This document shows, piece by piece, positions 14,449-21,062 of a stretch of DNA of 26,034 bases (the stretch's first letter is position 1; the number at the start of each line of letters is the position of its first letter). Made by a program: the position numbers and the translations under genes. The DNA is taken from assembly GCA_964646605.1 (NCBI GenBank), contig CAZYEX010000114.1:1-26034 (forward strand). Direction: 5' to 3'. The notes under the pieces were generated by a model. That model searched no databases. It was not told where the DNA came from and was given only the letters and a program-made list of their open reading frames with translations. This DNA comes from SBAX01 sp964646605 (GTDB taxonomy: Bacteria > Planctomycetota > Phycisphaerae > UBA1845).

Positions 14449-14760
14449 TTATCGACGGGTACGCCCCTCTCGGACGGAGTCGAAACGGCGGTAGGACTGG
14501 TCCTGGCCGGAGGCGAACCGGCCCTGACGGTCCCATATCACCTCGCGATAGGAAATGACCTCGCGCTGGTGGTCGAATCCGACGGTCATGGGCCATTCAT
14601 TTCGGCCCGCCGTGGACAGGCCGTCGATCATGGCTGGGTCGAAGATCAAGTGGCTGGACAGCCGCGGTTCCGTCCCAAGAGATGGACGTGTCGCCGCGCA
14701 GCCAAGGGTGGCTACGCAGCCGGAAACGGCAAGCAAAGTTGACCATGCGCGAACGCCCAT
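14449..14760 (-). CDS. Small predicted lipoprotein
   Basis: This 103-residue protein has a short signal peptide and two possible lipobox cysteines: C15 (AVSGC) and C21 (ATLGC). The mature part, about 80 residues, has an acidic-aromatic stretch (FDPAMIDGLSTAGRNEWP) and a Tyr/Arg-rich end (SYREVIWDRQGRF, SYRRFDSVREGR). I recall similar short lipoproteins in planctomycetes but cannot name a family. ATG 14760 follows GGAAGG on the minus strand; a TTG at 14772 in the same frame is less likely. It is probably membrane-anchored; the role is unknown. The 240 bp upstream is divergent with rmuC. Confidence 0.6.
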   Translation of the reverse strand: MGVRAWSTLLAVSGCVATLGCAATRPSLGTEPRLSSHLIFDPAMIDGLSTAGRNEWPMTVGFDHQREVISYREVIWDRQGRFASGQDQSYRRFDSVREGRTRR

Positions 14761-14819
14761 GCCCCTTCCCAAACACCGTGCGTTCCAGACCGCGCCAGCG
14801 CCGAGGACGGCCCATAAGA

Positions 14820-14841
14820 GAACGCCGCCTTCTTGGCGTTC
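14820..14841. promoter_or_regulatory. Hairpin in the divergent lipoprotein/rmuC region
   Basis: GAACGCC (14820-14826) and GGCGTTC (14835-14841) form a perfect 7-bp stem with an eight-base loop. It lies about 60 bases from the lipoprotein start and 160 from rmuC; an operator or a leader hairpin are both possible. Confidence 0.3.
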
Positions 14842-15000
14842 GTCATCTCTCCGTACAAATGGTGGAAACGGGTATTCTAGAGAACCATTTACGGTTGTGC
14901 CGCGGGGACGGCATCGGGCTGTGGAATCGCCGCCAGAAAGGGTTCCGGTTTGCTATCCGGAGTGCGGGGCTGACAATCCGATCGCGGCGAGGGTTTTTCG

Positions 15001-16167
15001 ATGGATGGACTGGTCGTTGGCATCGTGATTGGGGTCGTCGTCGGCGCGGCCATCGGGGGCGCGTTCTTGTGGTATGCACGCAGACAATCCTTGGCCGCCG
15101 CGCAGTCGATGGCGACGGAACTGTCAACGGTCGCGGAGCAACTGCGAACGGCATTCGCGGCGCTTTCGCGGGAGGCGCTCTCCGCCAACACCGACGATTT
15201 CGTCAAGCTCGCCAAGGCTACGTTCGAGCAGCAATTCACCGCGGGTGAAAAAACGCTCGATGAAAAAAAGAAGCTCATCGACGCCCGCCTCGACGAACTG
15301 GGCAAGCGGCTCACCACGCTGAACGAAGTCGTACAAGCCGCGGAGAAGCAACGGGCCGAGTCTCACGGCGCTTTGCAAAAACATTTGGAGACGAACGCCC
15401 AGGCGACTCGGCAGTTGCAAACCACGACGGCGCAGCTTCGCGAGGTGCTGGCCAATCCCCAGCGCCGCGGGGCGTGGGGCGAGCGCATGGCCGAGGACGT
15501 GCTCCGCCTCGCGGGGTTCATCGAGAACGTGAACTATTTCAAACAGCGGCCGCTCGATGAGCGCACCCGACCCGATTTCTCTTTCCCTCTGCCCGGAGAT
15601 CGCTGGCTGCACATGGACGCCAAGTTCCCGCTGGAGAACTATCTCAAGGCCCTCGACGCCCCCGATGAGGCCGGGCGTCAAAGCGGGACGGCGCAGTTTC
15701 TCCGCGACGTTCGCAACCAAATCAAGGACGTCACCACCCGTTCCTACATCGATCCGGCGCGAGGAACCGTGGACTACATGCTGGTGTTCATCCCCAACGA
15801 GCAAATCTACGCCTTCATTCATCAGCACGATCAAACGCTCCTGGACGACTCGATTCGCTTGAAGGTGGTGCTGTGCTCGCCGCTGACTTTGTACGCGATT
15901 CTCGCGGTGATCCGACAGGCGACGGACAGCTTCCGCGTCGAGCAGAGTTCGCACCGCATCCTCGAACTGCTCACCGAGTTCCAAAAGCAGTGGGGCAAGT
16001 TCGTGGAGACCATGGGCAAGGTCGGCGACAAACTCGACGACGCCCGGAAGTCCTACGAGGAAATGGTCGGCACGCGGACGCGAGCGCTCGATCGGCAGCT
16101 CGACAAGATCGAGGACCTCCGCGCCGCACGGGCGGAACTGCCCGAGCCTCGCTCCGCAGGAAACTGA
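15001..16167 (+). CDS. rmuC: DNA recombination protein RmuC
   Basis: This 388-residue protein has one N-terminal membrane helix (about 3-25), a long coiled coil (about 30-145) and the conserved RmuC domain (about 150-360): LANPQRRGAWGERMAEDVLR, RPDFSFPLPG, HMDAKFPLENY and TVDYMLVFIPNEQIYAF. RmuC limits recombination at short inverted repeats and is thought to have a nuclease-like fold. GCGAGGG (14987-14993) lies seven bases before ATG 15001. It converges with tyrS. Length is slightly shorter than the E. coli protein, which is common outside proteobacteria. Confidence 0.93.
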   Translation: MDGLVVGIVIGVVVGAAIGGAFLWYARRQSLAAAQSMATELSTVAEQLRTAFAALSREALSANTDDFVKLAKATFEQQFTAGEKTLDEKKKLIDARLDELGKRLTTLNEVVQAAEKQRAESHGALQKHLETNAQATRQLQTTTAQLREVLANPQRRGAWGERMAEDVLRLAGFIENVNYFKQRPLDERTRPDFSFPLPGDRWLHMDAKFPLENYLKALDAPDEAGRQSGTAQFLRDVRNQIKDVTTRSYIDPARGTVDYMLVFIPNEQIYAFIHQHDQTLLDDSIRLKVVLCSPLTLYAILAVIRQATDSFRVEQSSHRILELLTEFQKQWGKFVETMGKVGDKLDDARKSYEEMVGTRTRALDRQLDKIEDLRAARAELPEPRSAGN

Positions 16168-16171
16168 CCAC

Positions 16172-16192
16172 CCGAGTCCCGAGCGCAGGCGA
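16172..16192. repeat. Short dispersed repeat, CCCGAGCGCAGGCGA
   Basis: This 21-nt word lies 5 bp after the rmuC stop. It recurs at 25889-25909 with one mismatch. Confidence 0.45.
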
Positions 16193-16261
16193 GCGGAATA
16201 GGGTCGGTCATGCAAACCGTCCCCTGCCGGATGCATGGGCCCCGCGATCCCACCGTGAGCG

Positions 16262-17485
16262 CTATGCCAATCGCAATCGCACAAACTTGCGGTTGCCGCG
16301 TTGGAGGACGTCTCCGGTCTTGACGGGGACGGGGGTGTTGGGGTCCTCGATCGGGTTGCCGTTGAGGCGGATGCCACGCTGGGTCACCAAGCGGCGGGCC
16401 TCGCCGCGCGATTTCTCGCCCAGGCAATCGACGATCAGATCGACGGGAACGATACAGCCGTCGCGGAGCTTGTCCGCGGGCACGGTGACCTCCGCGATTT
16501 CATCGGGCAAGCCCTGCATCCCTCCGCCGTGAACGCGGCGGAACTCGTCCGCGGCGGCGTCGGCCTGGGCCGCGGAGTGGAACTGAGTGATGATGGTCTT
16601 GGCGAGTGTCTCTTTCGCCTCGCGAGGGTTGATCCGCGCCGGGTCGGTGAGAAAAGCGATTTCCTCCTCCGGGGTGTCGGTGACCAGCTCGAAGTAATTC
16701 CGCAAGAGGGCGTCGGGGATGCGCATGATCTTGCCGAACATTTCCGAGGGCGGGTCGGTGACGGCTACGTAGTTGCCCAGCGACTTGCTCATTTTCTGCT
16801 GGCCGTCGGTGCCGATGAGCAGGGGCATGACCATGACGATCTGCGGAGGCTGTCCGGCGTCGCGTTGCAGATCGCGCCCGCAGAGATTGTTGAAGGTCTG
16901 ATCGGTGCCGCCCAGTTCGACGTCGGCATGAATCTCGACGCTGTCGCGGGCCTGCATGAGCGGGTAGAGGAGTTCGTGGAGGAAGATTTCCTTGCCCTCG
17001 GCTTGGCGCTTGGCGAAGGTGTCGCGCTCGAGCATCCGGGCGACGGTCATCTGACTCATCAGGCGGATCACGTCGGCGAAGGTGAGCGGGCTCAGCCACT
17101 CGCTGTTGTGACGGACTTCGAGCCTGTCGGGGGAGAGGTCGAGCACTTTGCCGGCCTGTTGCAGATAGGTGGCGGCGTTGGTCTCGACTTCGGCGTCGCT
17201 CAGCATCGGGCGCGTCTTGGATCGACCCGTGGGGTCGCCGATCCGCGAAGTGTAGTCGCCGATGATGAGAACGGCGACATGACCCAGGTCTTGAAATTGC
17301 CGGAGCTTGCGCAGGACCACGGTGTGTCCGAGCGTAAGGTCCGGGGCCGTGGGGTCCATGCCGAGCTTGGCCCGAAGGCGCTTGCCGCTCGCCAGCCGTT
17401 GGCGCAGCTCCTCCGCGGTGTACACCCGCTCGCATCCGCGAAGGAGGAGAGTGAATTGTTGGTCTGTCGATGGTCCGTGCGTCAC
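16262..17485 (-). CDS. tyrS: Tyrosyl-tRNA synthetase
   Basis: This ~407-residue class I synthetase charges tRNA-Tyr. The HIGH-like site reads TLGH at 51-54 (DLTLGHTVVLRK), so the first histidine is threonine. KMSKS is intact at 231-235. QFQDLGH, GDYTSRIGDPTGRS and HADVELGGTDQTFN are typical of the TyrZ-like subgroup. The last ~65 residues are an S4 RNA-binding domain. I chose GTG 17485 because the frame opens further upstream only through a dispersed repeat; that extension has no synthetase similarity. It is followed by rmuC converging and preceded by ymdB on the same strand. Confidence 0.93.
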   Translation of the reverse strand: MTHGPSTDQQFTLLLRGCERVYTAEELRQRLASGKRLRAKLGMDPTAPDLTLGHTVVLRKLRQFQDLGHVAVLIIGDYTSRIGDPTGRSKTRPMLSDAEVETNAATYLQQAGKVLDLSPDRLEVRHNSEWLSPLTFADVIRLMSQMTVARMLERDTFAKRQAEGKEIFLHELLYPLMQARDSVEIHADVELGGTDQTFNNLCGRDLQRDAGQPPQIVMVMPLLIGTDGQQKMSKSLGNYVAVTDPPSEMFGKIMRIPDALLRNYFELVTDTPEEEIAFLTDPARINPREAKETLAKTIITQFHSAAQADAAADEFRRVHGGGMQGLPDEIAEVTVPADKLRDGCIVPVDLIVDCLGEKSRGEARRLVTQRGIRLNGNPIEDPNTPVPVKTGDVLQRGNRKFVRLRLA

Positions 17486-17532
17486 GCGGCGAAGTGTAGT
17501 GGATGGGTCCGCGCGTTGCCACGAAGGACAGC

Positions 17533-17559
17533 CGAATTGCCAATTACCAATTACCAAGT
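17533..17559. repeat. Dispersed AT-rich repeat upstream of tyrS
   Basis: GAATTGCCAATTACCAATTA is followed by CCAAG. The minus strand reads GGTAATTGGTAATTGGC. It is an AT-rich relative of the copies at 1903, 6643 and 10261, and it is what makes the tyrS frame appear longer upstream. Confidence 0.5.
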
Positions 17560-17589
17560 GGAAAAGGTGGGTCTGCGGACCCACCCTAC
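17560..17589. repeat. GTGGG hairpin repeat, copy 1, 3' of ymdB
   Basis: A perfect 8-bp stem, GGTGGGTC (17566-17573) with GACCCACC (17578-17585), has the loop TGCG. The 30-nt unit is 27/30 identical to 21031-21060. It lies 13 bp after the ymdB stop and may act as a terminator or RNA-end stabiliser, though no T-run is evident. Confidence 0.6.
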
Positions 17590-17602
17590 AGGGTCTACAA
17601 GG

Positions 17603-18406
17603 TCAACGCGCGGTGGGCAAGGCATCGACGCGAATTCGTTCGACATGCGACGCTCGGCCGGTGGCGGGGTCGACGGCGACGAGGATTCCGCAGAGGCGGA
17701 CGTCGTGCTCGGCTACGTCGAAAATGCTGGGGACGCAACTGATCATGCTGCCCACCACGCGCTCCTTCAATCGCCCGAGTACGGAATCGTACGGCCCGGT
17801 CATGCCCACGTCGCTGATGTAGGCCGTTCCTTTGGGGAGGATCCGTTCGTCGGCGGTGGGGATGTGGGTGTGGGTTCCGAAGAGGACGCTCACGCGGCCG
17901 TCGAGGTGCCAGCCCATGGCCACTTTTTCGCTAGTGGCTTCGGCGTGCAGATCGACGACGATGATCTTGATGTCCTTGGGAATGGCGTCGAGCACGCGAT
18001 CGACGGCGGCGAAGGGGCAGTTGGCCGTGGTCTTCATGAACATGCGGCCCAGAAGGGAGATCACCGCGACGCGATGATTCTTGTTGGTTTCATGGATGGC
18101 GTATTCGCGGCCAGGCGCCTTGGAAGGGAGGTTGGCGGGGCGGACGATGCGGTCCGATTTTTCCATCACCGGGATGATGTCCTTGCGACGGTAGACGTGG
18201 TCGCCGAGGGTGATGAGGTTGGCCCCGGCTTGGATCACTTTTTCATAGGCCGCGGCGGAGAGGCCGGCGCCGTCCGTGGCGTTCTCCGCGTTGACGATCA
18301 CGCAGTCGATCTGGTGCTTGGCGACGAGCGCGGGCAGCGACTCGGCCAGCACCCGCCGCCCGGGACTGCCCACTACGTCACCGACACATAGGAGGTTGAT
18401 CAACAT
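17603..18406 (-). CDS. ymdB: YmdB-family metallophosphoesterase
   Basis: This 267-residue protein belongs to the TIGR00282 family, with a two-metal phosphodiesterase active on 2',3'-cAMP and implicated in RNA-linked regulation. Visible metal-site residues are D10 (LCVGD), E41 and neighbours (NAENATDG), D69-H70 (LGDHVY), H154 (VDLHAEATSEK), H179 and H181 (GTHTHIPTAD). The LGDH wording has D where the B. subtilis protein has N (GNH). Conserved ends SDVGMTGPYDSVLG are present. In Firmicutes ymdB follows rny; here rny lies about 2.7 kb upstream on the same strand, separated by other genes. A structured repeat begins 12 bp upstream of the start. Confidence 0.92.
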   Translation of the reverse strand: MLINLLCVGDVVGSPGRRVLAESLPALVAKHQIDCVIVNAENATDGAGLSAAAYEKVIQAGANLITLGDHVYRRKDIIPVMEKSDRIVRPANLPSKAPGREYAIHETNKNHRVAVISLLGRMFMKTTANCPFAAVDRVLDAIPKDIKIIVVDLHAEATSEKVAMGWHLDGRVSVLFGTHTHIPTADERILPKGTAYISDVGMTGPYDSVLGRLKERVVGSMISCVPSIFDVAEHDVRLCGILVAVDPATGRASHVERIRVDALPTAR

Positions 18407-18417
18407 AGCCGAGCCAA

Positions 18418-18446
18418 TCAGAGCCGCAGGCGGCTCCCCTTTACGC
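18418..18446. repeat. 29-nt palindromic repeat, copy 1
   Basis: TCA, then GAGCCGC (18421-18427), AG, GCGGCTC (18430-18436), then CCCTTTACGC. The perfect 7-bp stem is inside. The same 29 bases occur exactly, in inverted orientation, at 24498-24526. Confidence 0.75.
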
Positions 18447-18448
18447 TT

Positions 18449-18525
18449 GCCCTTGACGCGCCGCGGCGGCCTCGCCGCCCGCCCAAAGCGCGATCCCCGC
18501 GAAGCAGGGGCGGCGTGTCAAGGGC
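18449..18525. ncRNA. Candidate structured element: 16-bp stem enclosing two hairpins
   Basis: The arms GCCCTTGACGCGCCGC (18449-18464) and GCGGCGTGTCAAGGGC (18510-18525) pair over 16 positions, one of them G-U. Inside are GGCGGC-CTC-GCCGCC (18465-18479) and CCCC...GGGG (18495-18498 with 18507-18510). It is a three-way-junction-like fold. Whether it is transcribed is unknown; it may be a mobile-element remnant rather than an RNA. Confidence 0.4.
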
Positions 18526-18571
18526 GGACGTCAAGCGCAAGCCAGCGGACATGGGTCCGTAGGACGACCGC

Positions 18572-18591
18572 CCGCGGCATTGTAGCCGCGG
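18572..18591. repeat. CCGCGGC hairpin repeat
   Basis: CCGCGGC (18572-18578) and GCCGCGG (18585-18591) form a perfect 7-bp stem. A related CGCGGCAT hairpin lies at 25863-25880. Confidence 0.4.
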
Positions 18592-18763
18592 ATCGCAGCC
18601 GCGAAAGGCATCGCGTGGTGCGCATGGGCGGGAACGGTTGACGGGAGTAGAATAGGCCTGCAAGATTGCGCGGCGGGACGGCGGCGCATTTCAGGCGAGA
18701 GAAAGGGTGCGGGACGGGACCTGCCGACCAGCAGAAAAGGTAGAATGGGCCGCTCGTCCCCCC

Positions 18764-18792
18764 TTCGCGTCATGCTCCCTCTTTGGTACAAT
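18764..18792 (+). promoter_or_regulatory. Weak promoter of the calcium-repeat lipoprotein
   Basis: TTCGCG (18764-18769) and TACAAT (18787-18792) are 17 bases apart, with TGG before the -10 box. It would start transcription about 50 bases before ATG 18851. Confidence 0.35.
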
Positions 18793-18850
18793 CCCATGAT
18801 CGTGCCCCAGCCGAATGATTTGCGGCGTCGGGTTTCGTGGAGTGACGCGC

Positions 18851-20239
18851 ATGCTAGCAAAAAAGGTTCGTAGCAAGCTTGCAATCGGGATGTTCTTATT
18901 GGGTTTCCTACCCCTTTCCGGCGCGATCTTGGTTGGTTGCTTTGACTCGGGAGGGACGCCCCACCAGGTGGACACTGAGCCGCCACCGACTCAGCCCCTC
19001 GACAGGGACAGTGACGGGATTCCCGACACAGCGGATGGGTGCTTGGGTACGCCCGAAGGGCTCGAAGTTGACGAATCTGGCTGTGCTGTCAGCCAAGGCG
19101 ACGCCGACGGAGACGGTGTTCCGGATGACGACGACGAGTGTGCCACCACCCCGGTAGGAACCCAGGTGGATGGTGCCGGGTGTCCAGTCGACCAGGCGCC
19201 TGCTCCCCCGCAGCTATTCACAGTGTCCATAGCTCTCGTCGGTGAAGGCACGGTCGCTCCGCAAGGAGGAGAGTTCGAACCCGGTGCCACAATGATCTTG
19301 ACGCCAAGGCCAGCTGAGGGCTGGAGATTCGATCGTTGGCGCGGAGATGTTGCGAACACCGATAACCCACTACGGCTGATAGTTAGTCGAAGCCTTTCAA
19401 TTACGGCAGTTTTCGTTCAACAGTTCACGCTTGCAGTCAAGGTGCGAGGACAAGGCAGTGTGGTCCTTGATCCGCCCGGTGGGGCGTACGACGCTGACAC
19501 GAGGGTGATGGTAACTGCGAACGCGGCACCGGGTTGGTTGTTCGATCATTGGGAAGGTGCCGTAATTGGAATCTCTGCAAACACCGAGTTCTGGCTCGGC
19601 GAGGATCAAACCGTGACAGCAGTGTTTGTCGAGGAGATCGTGTTGGTCGCGCTTCGCGTGGAGGTGAACGGCCAAGGCTCGGTAGACTTGTCGCCGCGAG
19701 GTATTCCGGATGGTGGCGCGTGGTTGTACCTTGCTGGCACGGAAGTGCGTCTGACAGCTACTCCTGATGAAGGATTCGTTTTCGAGGGTTGGGAAGGAGA
19801 TCCTAGTTCTACAAACCGTTCCATCTTGTTGACCCTTAACTCGAACGCTCTTGCGATTGCTAGCTTTGGCGTTCCACCGTTCATAGCGGGCGATATTTTC
19901 TCGTTCTTAACCGTTCAAGAAACAGAGCTTTTCCGGCTTCTGACCACCCAAGCCAACGACGAGATTACACGGTGGCACCAGGATGAGTTGCGCGCGATAT
20001 CTGAAGAACTCGCACGGCGTGGACTTAGCAGTGGGGGCTCGACTGGTAGGCAACTTGCTTGCGACGCTGACGAACAGGCTGTCGAAATGAGGCGAGCAGC
20101 AACCTGGCGGGTGTTGGATGATCCTTTGGGCCTATCATTCCAAACCCTATTCTATCTTGACGTGACAGAGGAGATCGATCAATGGAATTGTCAGCAATAC
20201 CCCGACCCCTCTTGCTCAGTGTTATTTATATGCCGCTAG
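18851..20239 (+). CDS. Lipoprotein with thrombospondin type 3 repeats and InlB-like beta repeats
   Basis: This 462-residue protein has a lipoprotein signal peptide with lipobox ILVGC (Cys30), two thrombospondin type 3-like calcium segments (about 51-112, DRDSDGIPDTADGC and DADGDGVPDDDDEC), then three or so 65-residue beta repeats (about 122-330) of the bacterial InlB/beta-grasp type: G.GTV.P.GG.F..G....L...P..GW.F..W.G, ending ITAVF. The C-terminal 120 residues are helical, with no recognised domain. It probably acts at the cell surface, perhaps in adhesion; this is inference. I chose ATG 18851 because GGAG (18838-18841) precedes it; ATG 18815 in the same frame would extend the signal peptide. 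Confidence 0.75.
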   Translation: MLAKKVRSKLAIGMFLLGFLPLSGAILVGCFDSGGTPHQVDTEPPPTQPLDRDSDGIPDTADGCLGTPEGLEVDESGCAVSQGDADGDGVPDDDDECATTPVGTQVDGAGCPVDQAPAPPQLFTVSIALVGEGTVAPQGGEFEPGATMILTPRPAEGWRFDRWRGDVANTDNPLRLIVSRSLSITAVFVQQFTLAVKVRGQGSVVLDPPGGAYDADTRVMVTANAAPGWLFDHWEGAVIGISANTEFWLGEDQTVTAVFVEEIVLVALRVEVNGQGSVDLSPRGIPDGGAWLYLAGTEVRLTATPDEGFVFEGWEGDPSSTNRSILLTLNSNALAIASFGVPPFIAGDIFSFLTVQETELFRLLTTQANDEITRWHQDELRAISEELARRGLSSGGSTGRQLACDADEQAVEMRRAATWRVLDDPLGLSFQTLFYLDVTEEIDQWNCQQYPDPSCSVLFICR

Positions 20240-20293
20240 CGATTACCAATTTATGTAGGTGGAACACTGGAAGCTGTCTCGCTGTTCCCTGAC

Positions 20294-20812
20294 TCAGAGG
20301 CTAGTTGGCGGCTGGATGAGACTTACGATGATCCACGGAATGTCGTCTTTGAAGATCTTCTCCGCGATCACGTGATCCTTTCCCGTCAGGCGGATCGGCG
20401 GAACACCAGGTTCGCTCACATCGACGGTAATTGACGGGTTCCGGGTGGGCGCAATCTGGGCAGAGCCGATCTCGAATACGTCGTCGAAGTTCCCAGAAAG
20501 CATAGGAAGCGTTAGCGAAAGACCTCGGTCGGCGTTGGTTGCCTCGATCGGCTCTGTCCCCTTGAAGCTTGCGTCGGGAATCTGCAGGCTCTTCTTGATC
20601 GCAGTTCTGTCGTAGCTCTTCGAGTGCTTCCGGCCGTCTGCATGATAGGAGGCGTGAGGGTTCGATCCCCTTCCAAGGTTGCGAGGAGACTGATCCTCGG
20701 CCCACACGGCGTAGACGTCCCCTTTTGCGGATCGGCGTACACGTCCGAACAGATGCTTTCGCCCATCTGGATGCACGATCGCGATCGCGTAAATCTTCTC
20801 TCCGTACGGCAT
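20294..20812 (-). CDS. Uncharacterised protein with repeated DGRKH motif
   Basis: This 172-residue protein has no signal peptide or membrane helix that I can see. It contains VHPDGRKH (13-20) and YHADGRKH (56-63), then a mixed beta/coil C-terminus with GVPPIRLTGKDHVI and IVSLIQPP. The repeated DGRKH motif is the only landmark. I could not place it in a family. I chose ATG 20812 (MPYGEK); a TTG at 20845 would add 11 residues. It converges with the lipoprotein gene, and together these two genes occupy a comparatively AT-rich stretch, which may be acquired. It may not share a function with its neighbours. Confidence 0.6.
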   Translation of the reverse strand: MPYGEKIYAIAIVHPDGRKHLFGRVRRSAKGDVYAVWAEDQSPRNLGRGSNPHASYHADGRKHSKSYDRTAIKKSLQIPDASFKGTEPIEATNADRGLSLTLPMLSGNFDDVFEIGSAQIAPTRNPSITVDVSEPGVPPIRLTGKDHVIAEKIFKDDIPWIIVSLIQPPTSL

Positions 20813-21030
20813 CTCACGAGTTCCGACAAGGAGGCTGCCCAACAATGATTATGCAGTCTGTATGAAACGGGAAACACAGGCTAACAGTAGTTCGGGGCAC
20901 TCACCAATTCTCCGGACCGTCGGGCCACCGCCGAGCCGCGTTTCAAACCCTCCAGAAACAACCCTCCGGCACGATCTCACCTTGACCATTCTACGCGGCA
21001 CCGGGCGGGGTGGTCAGGGGGTGTCGGTTG

Positions 21031-21060
21031 GGAAAAGCTGGGTCTGAGAACCCACCCTAC
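21031..21060. repeat. GTGGG hairpin repeat, copy 2, 3' of rny
   Basis: The 30-nt unit is 27/30 identical to 17560-17589. The central stem is GGGT (21040-21043) with ACCC (21050-21053). It ends two bases from the rny stop codon. Confidence 0.6.
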
Positions 21061-21062
21061 GG

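Larger units (their letters stand above)
18407..18850. other. Gene-free interval with a structured repeat element
   Basis: The region between the divergent ymdB and lipoprotein genes holds a 29-nt palindromic repeat (18418-18446), a 16-bp stem enclosing two hairpins (18449-18525), a further hairpin (18572-18591) and weak promoters toward the lipoprotein gene (TACAAT 18787-18792). Short open frames are not convincing. Confidence 0.55.

Noticed and set aside
16301..18391. A 696-codon open frame on the + strand
   Set aside because: It is antisense to tyrS and ymdB, whose products are unmistakable. Long antisense frames are expected in GC-rich DNA.
19270..19285. GAGTTCGAACCCGG, a second T-arm-like word
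   Set aside because: It encodes part of the lipoprotein's beta repeat (GGEFEPGA) and has no tRNA context.
20650..20680. GAGGGTTCGATCCCC, which looks like a tRNA T-arm
   Set aside because: It lies within the coding frame of the 172-residue protein and no acceptor stem or anticodon arm could be paired around it.
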